Shown: in pieces, positions 1-7,108 of the stretch
Position numbering within the stretch: position 1 is the first letter of the stretch
Layout: each line of letters opens with the position of its first letter
Origin: Corynebacterium freiburgense
GTDB taxonomy: Bacteria; Actinomycetota; Actinomycetes; Mycobacteriales; Mycobacteriaceae
DNA length: 64,000 nucleotides
Assembly (NCBI RefSeq): GCF_030408815.1
Contig: NZ_CP047355.1
Coordinates: 2,232,001-2,296,000 of the forward strand
Direction of reading: 5' to 3'
Notes under the pieces: model-generated
Told to the model about the DNA's origin: nothing
Databases searched by the model: none
Seen by the model: only the letters and a program-made list of their open reading frames with translations
Position numbers and translations under genes: made by a program

Positions 1-179
1 CCTGGGCCGCCCTGAAGATACACGATCATCGGCCACTGCTCACCACCATCTGGAATGATCTCACGAGCAAAAATATTAAGCGTGCCACGTTCGGGGTGAG
101 CGCGATCCCAGGGAACATTCAGGGTATGCGAACATAAAGTGTGTGCGAAACGACGGTTTGTGCTGGTCTGAAGCGTCAT
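1..179 (-). CDS. pip: Proline iminopeptidase (prolyl aminopeptidase), N-terminal part only
   Basis: The first 59 residues of a reverse-strand gene lie in the window; the rest runs off the left edge. Translating from the ATG at 179 gives a short N-terminal strand region followed by an EQWPMIVYLQGGPG segment. That is the oxyanion-hole HGGPG-type motif of alpha/beta-hydrolase family S33 prolyl aminopeptidases, with the first Gly pair preceded by Gln as in actinobacterial members. The family removes N-terminal proline from peptides in the cytoplasm. The catalytic Ser, Asp and His would lie outside the window, so activity cannot be judged. The gene is divergent from the membrane protein gene starting at 223, leaving a 43-bp shared upstream region. 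Confidence 0.75.
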   Translation of the reverse strand, partial: MTLQTSTNRRFAHTLCSHTLNVPWDRAHPERGTLNIFAREIIPDGGEQWPMIVYLQGGP

Positions 180-222
180 AGCGTCGATCGTACCTATGAT
201 CCCTTTTTCTTTTGGAGTACAT

Positions 223-1461
223 ATGTCCGAATCAGCTGCGGCATCCACACGTTTACATGGAATCGATCTTGCACGTGCCCTTGCAATTATCGGCATGGTA
301 TACGCACACGTTGGCCCCGTAGAAACGAACACACTACTACTTAAAATAGGTGATGCCCTAACCACCGGCTATGCTTCCGCCACCTTTGCCGTCCTAGCCG
401 GAGTATCCCTATCCATTATTTCCCATACGCCTTCGCCAACTACAACACATAGGCTGCTTACTCGCGGCATCCTACTTATGGCAATTGGGACATTCCTGGA
501 GCTAATACAGAGTTCAATTGTTGTAGTTTTGGTTGCTATCGGGATTATTTTTGTACTCCTCCCACCCGTAGCACGATGGAAAACCCGCTGGGTATTGCTA
601 CTGTTCCTTCTCTTTCTCACCCTTGGCCCCCTAGCACAAACTATTGCATTAGTGCTTCACACTTCCGTCGATATACTTTCCGTGCCATACCCAGCATTCG
701 CCTGGCTTACGTATGGCACCCTTGGCATTCTTATCCATAGGCACGTTGTACACTCCCTAGCCTGGCAGTGCTTGCTTTTTATTATTGGCGCCGGATTGGC
801 CACAGCTAGCGTGTTTGCCCGTCCACACTTCACGGAAAACATCACTGTGCCCGCGCCACTTTGGTCTTACCTTAATCCAGAACCCCACTACGGCGGCTTA
901 TTCGATGTCTTGGCCTCTTGTGGAGCCGCCGCTGCTGCCATCGCTTGCTCACTGTTTATTACCCGTATTACGGTTAGGCCACTCTATCCATTACGCGCTC
1001 TCGGAGCAATGTCCCTGACCTTCTATGTTTGCCATGTCCTTACCGCAGGCCCCATTTTAGATGCCAGTAATCAAGCAGATTCTGCAGTGCCAAAACCTGG
1101 TGCAGTAACCACAATGACTGCTACAAACAATTCAAAACCAGCTATTGCACCTACAGACCCAATGGAAATCCACTGGCACGAATACCAGGCTTTAGTGCAA
1201 TCCCACGACACTTATAACGAATTTAGCAAACCTGAACTGGAATTCTATAACAGGATTTTCGCAGAAGAGCGAGAAAATAATAAGAATTTTGTTGCTGAAT
1301 CCCCGAACCATACACCTGTCTTTTGGATAACTCTTATTTCCGGAATTATTTTCGCCCCAATTTGGCGGTTCTTTTTCCGACGCGGCCCACTCGAATGGGC
1401 AATGCACCATATAATTGAACGCTCTGTGCGACCAGAAAAATCAAAAGAAATCGCAGCTTAA
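223..1461 (+). CDS. Multi-pass membrane protein of the DUF418/DUF1624 acyltransferase-like type
   Basis: A 412-residue polytopic membrane protein. The N-terminus carries the RLHGIDLARALAIIGMVYAH signature seen at the start of DUF1624/heparan-alpha-glucosaminide acetyltransferase-like and DUF418 proteins, followed by about eight or nine hydrophobic segments. The C-terminus ends with a WRFFFRRGPLEWAMHHI segment resembling the end of DUF418 proteins. A hydrophilic, acidic loop of about 90 residues (residues roughly 285-375) separates the last two membrane segments. The start at 223 is preferred over the in-frame ATG at 196 because GGAG lies five bases upstream and the DLAR signature then sits near the N-terminus. 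It probably modifies cell-surface glycans or lipids, but the substrate cannot be read from sequence. Confidence 0.7.
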   Translation: MSESAAASTRLHGIDLARALAIIGMVYAHVGPVETNTLLLKIGDALTTGYASATFAVLAGVSLSIISHTPSPTTTHRLLTRGILLMAIGTFLELIQSSIVVVLVAIGIIFVLLPPVARWKTRWVLLLFLLFLTLGPLAQTIALVLHTSVDILSVPYPAFAWLTYGTLGILIHRHVVHSLAWQCLLFIIGAGLATASVFARPHFTENITVPAPLWSYLNPEPHYGGLFDVLASCGAAAAAIACSLFITRITVRPLYPLRALGAMSLTFYVCHVLTAGPILDASNQADSAVPKPGAVTTMTATNNSKPAIAPTDPMEIHWHEYQALVQSHDTYNEFSKPELEFYNRIFAEERENNKNFVAESPNHTPVFWITLISGIIFAPIWRFFFRRGPLEWAMHHIIERSVRPEKSKEIAA

Positions 1462-1618
1462 TCAGGATTCGAATAAGAATTCACTGAGTTAAATAGACAA
1501 AAAAGTAATCAATCAAAAGGTGGTTCTCATGGACGCAACACATCTAGGGCAGGTAGGCTCACTAGGACACAAATAGATTTTGATGAATCACCCAACTTCG
1601 GAAAGGCTATAGCCAAAA

Positions 1619-2185
1619 ATGACCGCCCGTATCCGCGCCATCGGTGCAGCTTCTTTTGCTGCTTTCGCACTTGCACTCGCTGCCTGTAGCCCACCTAACC
1701 AGCAAGACACCACCATGGAGAAAACCGATACTGCTTCAGATATTGCAGCGCCCTCCAAAACTGCTTCTTCATCTATGAAGTCAACATCAGCAGCCCCCGA
1801 AACCTCGACCGAATCGGGCACCGTAAATCTAAAGGTCAGCAATATTAATGGTATTAAAGATGGCGACGAACTCACCGTAGATGTTTCCGGTCTGGATCCC
1901 AAAATGGGCTACTACGCTGCCATTTGCGCAGCCGAAGCAACCCCTGACAATCCAGTACCAGTATGTACCGGGAAAACTGGTGATACAGAAACCCAAGCAT
2001 GGATTAAATCTCAGGGCGGCACAGTGCCACTATCCGAGGATGGCACTGCATCTGCAAAACTCATTGCCGCATCAACCGGCGAGGGACTCGACTGCACCGT
2101 CGATGCATGCGTGGTTAAGGTCTTTGGCGATCATTCGCAAGGCTTTACAGATATTGTGAGTGTCCCAGTAACCTTTGCTAAATAA
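1619..2185 (+). CDS. Lipoprotein with a neocarzinostatin-like / Ig-like domain
   Basis: A 188-residue exported protein. Residues 1-22 form a lipoprotein signal with a lipobox LAAC, so Cys22 should be lipidated and the protein tethered to the outer face of the membrane. A Ser/Thr-rich linker (about residues 25-70) precedes a C-terminal beta-rich domain. Phrases such as VSGLDPKMGYYAAICA, a later Cys pair and VKVFGDHSQGF resemble the neocarzinostatin-like fold found in many corynebacterial surface proteins. That fold assignment is inference. GGAAAGG is found upstream of the ATG. A clear terminator follows at 2209-2250, so it is probably transcribed alone. No ligand or partner is evident from the neighbours. 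Confidence 0.75.
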   Translation: MTARIRAIGAASFAAFALALAACSPPNQQDTTMEKTDTASDIAAPSKTASSSMKSTSAAPETSTESGTVNLKVSNINGIKDGDELTVDVSGLDPKMGYYAAICAAEATPDNPVPVCTGKTGDTETQAWIKSQGGTVPLSEDGTASAKLIAASTGEGLDCTVDACVVKVFGDHSQGFTDIVSVPVTFAK

Positions 2186-2208
2186 CGCACTTTTGTAACA
2201 TCACACGG

Positions 2209-2250
2209 ACTGTTCAAACGCACTATGAAACAAGTTTGAACAGTTCTTTT
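2209..2250 (+). terminator. Rho-independent terminator after the lipoprotein gene
   Basis: An 11-bp perfect inverted repeat (ACTGTTCAAAC at 2209-2219 and GTTTGAACAGT at 2234-2244) is followed by TCTTTT. It lies 24 bases after the lipoprotein stop codon and ahead of selO, separating the two transcripts. Confidence 0.8.
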
Positions 2251-2318
2251 ACTACGCCCCTAAGACATGGGCCATACACGTGCACCACTTCTGCTTGTAT
2301 GCCACGTACACTTTTTCC

Positions 2319-3617
2319 ATGCTCTCTACCCCGCCGCCGGCGACCGCCCCGGTTCTCCACCATCGTTTTGCCGCGACGTTTCCTGAGCTTGCGTTTCCAT
2401 GCGTTCCAGAAACTGCGCCAGAACCAGAGCTTATTGCCCTCAATGAACCATTGGCTTTAGAACTTGGGTTTAGCCCCACATGGTTACGCTCGGAGGAAGG
2501 CATTCAATTTATGCTTGGCCAGCAAGCCGAAGGCGCTGTTGCACAAGCATATGCTGGGCACCAATTTGGCTACCTCTCCCCTATTCTTGGCGACGGCCGC
2601 GCCTGCTTACTCGGCGAAGTAACCGATATCAAAGGCGTACAACACGACCTTCATCTCAAGGGTTCTGGCCGCACAAGATTTGCACGAAGTGGTGATGGAA
2701 GAGCTGCATTAGGCCCAATGCTCCGCGAGTTCCTTGTAAGCAATTTCCTCCATGCGGTGAATATCCCCACAACACGATCACTCGCCATTCTCACCACAGG
2801 CCATAAGGTACAACGCAATTATGTCCATCCTGCGGCAGTGCTCGTCCGCGTTGCATCAAGCCATTTAAGAATTGGGACATTCCAATACGCTGCGCTCCAC
2901 CACCCAGGCAGCGACCTTATCGAACGATTAATCGAATACTCGATACAGCTCCACTATCCTTCCACCGCCGCTGAGCCTTTAGCATTCCTCGAGGCAGTTA
3001 TGGACGCCCAGGCTCACACCGTTGCACACTGGATGGGCATTGGCTTTGTGCATGGCGTAATAAATACCGATAACACCACCATATCCGGTCAAACAATAGA
3101 CTTCGGGCCATGTGCTTTTCTCGAACAACATGATCCGCACGCATGTTTTAGCAGCATAGATACTACCGGTCGATATAAATACGGAAATCAACCAGGTATT
3201 ATTGGCTGGAATCTACAACGCCTGGCCGAAACACTGCTTCCGCTTATCGACGCCGCGGGCATTCCGAACTCAAAGGTGTATGAGCTTTTCGACACCTACC
3301 CCAACAAATTTATGAATGCTTACCGGCAAGTCATAGAAGAAAAACTCGAAGGTGCACTGCCACATAATTTTCATATTTCCGGAGACCACACCGCGTATTT
3401 TCAAGAAATCGCACCAATGAATAATCCCGTGATTATTCCCCGTAATCACCTTGTGGAGGCCGCGCTCCAACAAGCTGATGATGGAAATACCGAACCATTC
3501 TGTGCACTCTATGCGGCTCTAAGTACGCCGTACGATTTTCCACTTCAGCACCCTGAATTTGTGCACTCCGCACCTAAGGGATTTATGGATAATTACCGCA
3601 CATTTTGCGGAACCTAA
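2319..3617 (+). CDS. selO: Protein adenylyltransferase SelO (YdiU/UPF0061 family)
   Basis: SelO is a pseudokinase-fold enzyme that transfers AMP from ATP to Ser, Thr or Tyr of target proteins, in bacteria linked to redox homeostasis. From the ATG at 2319 the protein is 432 residues, slightly shorter than E. coli YdiU (478). Conserved elements seen are AGHQFG, GDGRACLLGE (about residue 91), LKGSGRTRFARSGDGRA (about 113), NTDNTTISG (about 249, containing the catalytic Asp and metal-binding Asn) and IDFGPCAF (about 260). The active site therefore looks complete. The open frame extends upstream to a GTG at 2280, but that stretch is not conserved-looking and neither start has a strong ribosome site. 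The gene ends by overlapping the convergent antiterminator gene by four bases. Confidence 0.92.
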   Translation: MLSTPPPATAPVLHHRFAATFPELAFPCVPETAPEPELIALNEPLALELGFSPTWLRSEEGIQFMLGQQAEGAVAQAYAGHQFGYLSPILGDGRACLLGEVTDIKGVQHDLHLKGSGRTRFARSGDGRAALGPMLREFLVSNFLHAVNIPTTRSLAILTTGHKVQRNYVHPAAVLVRVASSHLRIGTFQYAALHHPGSDLIERLIEYSIQLHYPSTAAEPLAFLEAVMDAQAHTVAHWMGIGFVHGVINTDNTTISGQTIDFGPCAFLEQHDPHACFSSIDTTGRYKYGNQPGIIGWNLQRLAETLLPLIDAAGIPNSKVYELFDTYPNKFMNAYRQVIEEKLEGALPHNFHISGDHTAYFQEIAPMNNPVIIPRNHLVEAALQQADDGNTEPFCALYAALSTPYDFPLQHPEFVHSAPKGFMDNYRTFCGT

Positions 3618-4471
3618 TACTCGATCTCACGCTTTCCAGTATGAGTAAAGCGGCCAATATGCAGGGTTAAATACGCAACCTCAGACTCACTCAATTCCTG
3701 TGATTCGACTTCTGAAATATAGTCTTTAATTTTTTGTGCAACCAACCATGACGCGGCAAGTGTTTCTTTAATCGCTTCCACGATTTCTTGTGGAGTATCA
3801 ACAGACCTTGTACCAGCAGCCAATCGAGCTAATAGAAAACGAATATGGGTAATAAACCTGGTAGTCCAGACGTCAGCCCGGCTAACCTTTACCCGCGAAT
3901 GTTCTTCAATAATGCGGAGAATGGCAGCAATATGCTGCGTAGTGCGCATTGCAGCACCAATACGATTATTGTGAAATTGCGCGCTCACAATATGCATAGC
4001 AAACGCCGCAGCCTCATCACATGGCAATGAAATACCAAGGTCAGCGCAAACCAATTTCACCGCAAACATACCGAACTCGTATTCACCCGGATATAACTGC
4101 GAAACCTCGAATGCCAAGGGAACATCTATACGGTCCCCACGGCGAGCACGCAATACGGAATACTCCAAATGCTCCGCCAATGGAAGCAAAATTGTAATTG
4201 GGCTAATTCCAAAACGCTGTTGGGCATCTAGTGAAATTTTACGAGCCAGCGCCAAAGTATTTGGAGAAACTTGAGCCAAAGCATCTGCAATAGCCCCTGC
4301 ACGTTGTTGCGACTCCAAAACGTATTTCAATTGAATACGCTCAGCCGGGATTTCTTGTCCCGGCCGCAAACCAAAACCCACCCCACGTCCGGTAACTACA
4401 ACGCTGCACCCCTGCGCATCAATAGCTTCCACAACATTGTTATTGCACCGACGTTTTAAGATGTAGGCCAT
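3614..4471 (-). CDS. BglG/LicT/GlcT-family transcription antiterminator
   Basis: An RNA-binding regulator of 285 residues, last gene of the PTS operon. Residues 1-57 form the CAT RNA-binding domain (starts MAYILKRRCNNNVVEAID, with GRGVGFGLRPGQ). Two PTS-regulation domains follow: PRD1 with His in EHLEYSVLRA and in AMHIVSAQF, PRD2 with His in RFITHIRFLLARL and YLTLHIGRF. In this family phosphorylation of these histidines by HPr or by the cognate EII sets dimerisation and RNA binding. The likely target is the RAT-like hairpin in the leader of the same operon (6579-6618), giving substrate-dependent autoregulation. It begins one base after the EIIA stop codon. All four regulatory histidines appear to be present. 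Confidence 0.9.
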   Translation of the reverse strand: MAYILKRRCNNNVVEAIDAQGCSVVVTGRGVGFGLRPGQEIPAERIQLKYVLESQQRAGAIADALAQVSPNTLALARKISLDAQQRFGISPITILLPLAEHLEYSVLRARRGDRIDVPLAFEVSQLYPGEYEFGMFAVKLVCADLGISLPCDEAAAFAMHIVSAQFHNNRIGAAMRTTQHIAAILRIIEEHSRVKVSRADVWTTRFITHIRFLLARLAAGTRSVDTPQEIVEAIKETLAASWLVAQKIKDYISEVESQELSESEVAYLTLHIGRFTHTGKREIEY

Positions 4472-4472
4472 A

Positions 4473-4973
4473 CTAAGGCATCATTTCAATAACTGTCTCA
4501 CCAAATCTGGCGTCTAAACGCGGGGAGCTATGGCGTAAACCTGCGGAATTTGTTACTACAACAATCGTATCCAAGCATGTTAAAGCACTCTGCAAAGCGG
4601 AAATATTTTCAAGCTGAACCACAGGTTCCCCCTGCTCCACATAATTTCCTTGGATCTTTAGTGGACGAAACCCATTGCCTTTCAATCCGACTGTATCCAG
4701 CCCGATATGCACCAATACATCAACCCCCTCGGGTGTGCGAATAGAAAACGCGTGCCCTGCTGGGAACATTTGAAAAATCTGACCAGAAACCGGGGAAACC
4801 ACTATCTCATCTGCGGTATGCACCGCAAAACCAAAACCCAGCGTCCCATGGGAAAACACTGGGTCAGGGATTTGTTCCAATGGAAAAAGCTCACCACGCA
4901 CTGGCGCAACCAAACTCAAATTTGAAGTTGCGGTAACGCGTTTTGCTTTTCCAAAACCGAACAAATTAATCAT
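4473..4973 (-). CDS. PTS glucose-class EIIA component
   Basis: A 166-residue EIIA-Glc-type (crr-like) protein that receives phosphate from HPr and passes it to the EIIB domain of the partner encoded just upstream. The two hallmark histidines fall at His74 (PAGHAFSI) and His89 (VLVHIGLDTV), closely matching His75 and His90 of E. coli EIIA-Glc; His89 would be the phosphorylated one. The entire length is the EIIA domain with no fused module, unlike corynebacterial PtsG proteins, which usually carry EIIA at their C-terminus. Its start overlaps the EIICB stop by eight bases, which implies translational coupling. Confidence 0.92.
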   Translation of the reverse strand: MINLFGFGKAKRVTATSNLSLVAPVRGELFPLEQIPDPVFSHGTLGFGFAVHTADEIVVSPVSGQIFQMFPAGHAFSIRTPEGVDVLVHIGLDTVGLKGNGFRPLKIQGNYVEQGEPVVQLENISALQSALTCLDTIVVVTNSAGLRHSSPRLDARFGETVIEMMP

Positions 4974-6534
4974 CCATTCCTAGCAGATCCGCCATAACAT
5001 TTTTATAGAGCACTGCCTTCGCACCGTACACAGCTTGAATACCTCCTGCTACATCTAATACATCAGCCGCACCAAGACGCTTTAATGTAGCTCGATCAAC
5101 CATATGAGAATCCTTCACGGAAACTCGAAGTCGAGTAATGCAGGCATCCACGTCTTCAATATTATCTGCACCGCCGAGCGCGGAAATAATTTGATGCGAT
5201 TCATCATAAAGAACATCCTTTGGAGTGTTTTCCGCATCGCTAAAATCAAGCACGTCTTGAGCAGCCTGGGAATCACTTTCATCTTCAAAGCGTCCTGGAG
5301 TGGCCACTTGGAAGCGTTGGATATACCAACGGAAAATCACATAATAAATTCCAAACCACAACAGCCCGACGGGGATCACATACATCCAATGCGTTTTATC
5401 TTGTCCTTGGATCACACCAAAAAGTAAGTAATCAATCACTCCACCGGAAAACGTATTTCCAATGCGAATCTGCAGTAAATCAGCAATAAGGAAACTCACG
5501 CCATCCAAAAAAGCATGGATTACATAGAGAATCGGAGCGGTAAATAAAAACATAAACTCCAATGGCTCCGTAATCCCGGTAATAAATGAAGTGAGCGCAG
5601 CACCAAGGAATAAGCCTGCAAATTTTGCGCGGCGTTGTTTAGGAACGCTGTGATACATTGCCAGCGCTGCACCTGGCAGACCGAACATCATAGTGTCGAA
5701 GCGACCTGCAAAAAACCGAGTACCAGAGGTAAATAATCCCTGGTGGGAGGGATCAGCCAATTGAGCAAAGAAAATCTTTTGAGCACCAACCACTGACTCA
5801 CCAGCTACTTGTTCTACGCCACCGAGCTCGGTATACCAAAACATTGGATAGATCGTGTGGTGCAAACCAAGCGCACCGGATAGCCGCAATAAAAACCCAT
5901 ACAAAAAGGTTCCAAACACGCCGAGTTGGGCCATGCCTTCACCAGCGCTTACCAGTATTCCTTGAATCGGCGGCCAAATAATAAAAAATGCTGAACCCCA
6001 GAGAATCGCTGCACCTGCGGTAATAATCGGCACAAACCTTGATCCACCAAAAAAGCCAAGGGTAGGTGGAAGCTGAATATTATGGTAGCGATTATGCAGA
6101 TACACTGCTGTAGCCCCGATTGCCAGGGCACCTAGAATTCCAGTGTCAATCGGATCTCCGTCAGGATGGAACACTTTCATAAGTGAGGCCGTCGTACCAG
6201 TCATAATAAGGTAACCAACCACACCTGCAAGTGCAGCAGTTCCTTTATCTCGCTTGGCTAAACCAATACAGAGACCTGTGGAAAGCAGTAATGCCAAATT
6301 GGAAAATATGACCGCACCTGCATCACTCATTACCTGAAAGATGCCTTGCGCAACCGCATTATCCAGTACTGGGTAAGCAGCAACGGTATTAGGATTACTT
6401 AGGGCACCACCAATGCCCAGCAGTAAACCTGCCGCCGGGAGAATCGCAATGGGCAACATAAATGCTTTGCCCACTTTTTGCATTGCTTTAAATGCTTTGC
6501 CACGTTGCGGTGGCTGTGTGACTGTGGCAGTCAT
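4966..6534 (-). CDS. PTS glucose/maltose/N-acetylglucosamine-class transporter EIICB
   Basis: The membrane permease and EIIB phosphotransfer subunit of a group-translocation sugar importer, 522 residues. The EIIC domain (about residues 15-400) has roughly ten hydrophobic segments, the family motif GITEPLEFMFLF and a LGLHHTIYPMFWY loop. The EIIB domain follows (about 440-520) with the phosphocysteine motif VDACITRLRVSV (Cys465). Sequence alone does not fix the sugar: glucose, maltose or GlcNAc are all possible. The in-frame ORF opens further upstream at 6639, but the ATG at 6534 has an excellent AAAGGGGAAGAG ribosome site seven bases away. The extra upstream codons are in fact the antiterminator hairpin leader. 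First gene of the operon EIICB-EIIA-LicT. Confidence 0.9.
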   Translation of the reverse strand: MTATVTQPPQRGKAFKAMQKVGKAFMLPIAILPAAGLLLGIGGALSNPNTVAAYPVLDNAVAQGIFQVMSDAGAVIFSNLALLLSTGLCIGLAKRDKGTAALAGVVGYLIMTGTTASLMKVFHPDGDPIDTGILGALAIGATAVYLHNRYHNIQLPPTLGFFGGSRFVPIITAGAAILWGSAFFIIWPPIQGILVSAGEGMAQLGVFGTFLYGFLLRLSGALGLHHTIYPMFWYTELGGVEQVAGESVVGAQKIFFAQLADPSHQGLFTSGTRFFAGRFDTMMFGLPGAALAMYHSVPKQRRAKFAGLFLGAALTSFITGITEPLEFMFLFTAPILYVIHAFLDGVSFLIADLLQIRIGNTFSGGVIDYLLFGVIQGQDKTHWMYVIPVGLLWFGIYYVIFRWYIQRFQVATPGRFEDESDSQAAQDVLDFSDAENTPKDVLYDESHQIISALGGADNIEDVDACITRLRVSVKDSHMVDRATLKRLGAADVLDVAGGIQAVYGAKAVLYKNVMADLLGMDD

Positions 6535-6578
6535 AGCAAACTCTTCCCCTTTACTGGGAGATTGAATGCTTATATCAC

Positions 6579-6618
6579 AGGTTTTGCTCCCACTACAGGG
6601 GTGTGGAATAACAATCCC
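6579..6618 (-). promoter_or_regulatory. RAT-type RNA antiterminator site in the PTS leader
   Basis: Read on the reverse strand, GGGATTGTTATTCCAC and later GTGGGAGCAAAACCT flank an eight-base loop. This matches the two conserved halves of LicT/BglG/GlcT RAT hairpins (GGATTGTTA and GGCAAAACC). An alternative 6-bp hairpin (TGGGAG at 6592-6587 with CTCCCA at 6560-6555) would use the 3' half of the RAT, so the two structures are mutually exclusive. The second arm ends only a few bases before the EIICB ribosome site and no U-run follows. Confidence 0.8.
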
Positions 6619-6630
6619 GTTGATCTTTTC

Positions 6631-6662
6631 AATATACAATTTTCCTAAAAACTAGTTTTAGG
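6631..6662 (-). promoter_or_regulatory. PTS operon promoter with overlapping palindrome
   Basis: A reverse-strand -10 hexamer TATATT lies at 6636-6631, about a dozen bases ahead of the RAT hairpin. The region where a -35 would sit (about 6654-6659) is poor. It is covered by a palindrome CCTAAAA-5-TTTTAGG at 6644-6662, positioned like a repressor or activator operator. The binding protein is unknown. Confidence 0.5.
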
Positions 6663-6699
6663 ATAACCCCAGCACATAAGCCTACGCAATGGTGAAACG

Positions 6700-6906
6700 T
6701 TAAAGATTATTTATTCGTTCGAACACTACCAACACACCTTCGACGCCACCCGGCCCTATGCGTCCCTTTACATCAGTGACGGTAATGGTTTTCAAACCCC
6801 ATCCCTGTGCAGCGTGTTCATTCAATACTTTTTCCAATTTCTTACCGGAAATTTTGCCACCGATAAGACCTTCACGCATCTCTACTACTTTATATTCATA
6901 TCCCAT
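6700..6906 (-). CDS. Small DUF4177-domain protein
   Basis: A 68-residue protein that consists of a DUF4177 fold: YKVVEMREGLIGG at the start, then LEKVLNEHAAQGWGLK, then a GVLVVFER strand at the end. These positions (YE/KV strand, LN.....GWE/GL helix, VFER) are the family landmarks. No enzymatic function is known for the family. It is encoded upstream of the PTS promoter, in the same orientation, with an ATG at 6906. The 38-bp gap to the PTS palindrome suggests separate transcription, though read-through is possible. Confidence 0.8.
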   Translation of the reverse strand: MGYEYKVVEMREGLIGGKISGKKLEKVLNEHAAQGWGLKTITVTDVKGRIGPGGVEGVLVVFERINNL

Positions 6907-7108
6907 AGCTCTAGTCTAGTCTCTTCAAACATCCACTCAGGGCGGCAAGAAGTACATCAAAAATATTAGTCTGCCATCTCGAGGCAACTCACTTTTTACA
7001 GAATTTTGCGCAGGTGGGGCTGCACATAAGGGGCTGTAAATATCACCTCGAGTTAATTGTTTTGTACGCTTCGGATATCTTCAAACCTGTGTACCAAGGA
7101 GATATCTC

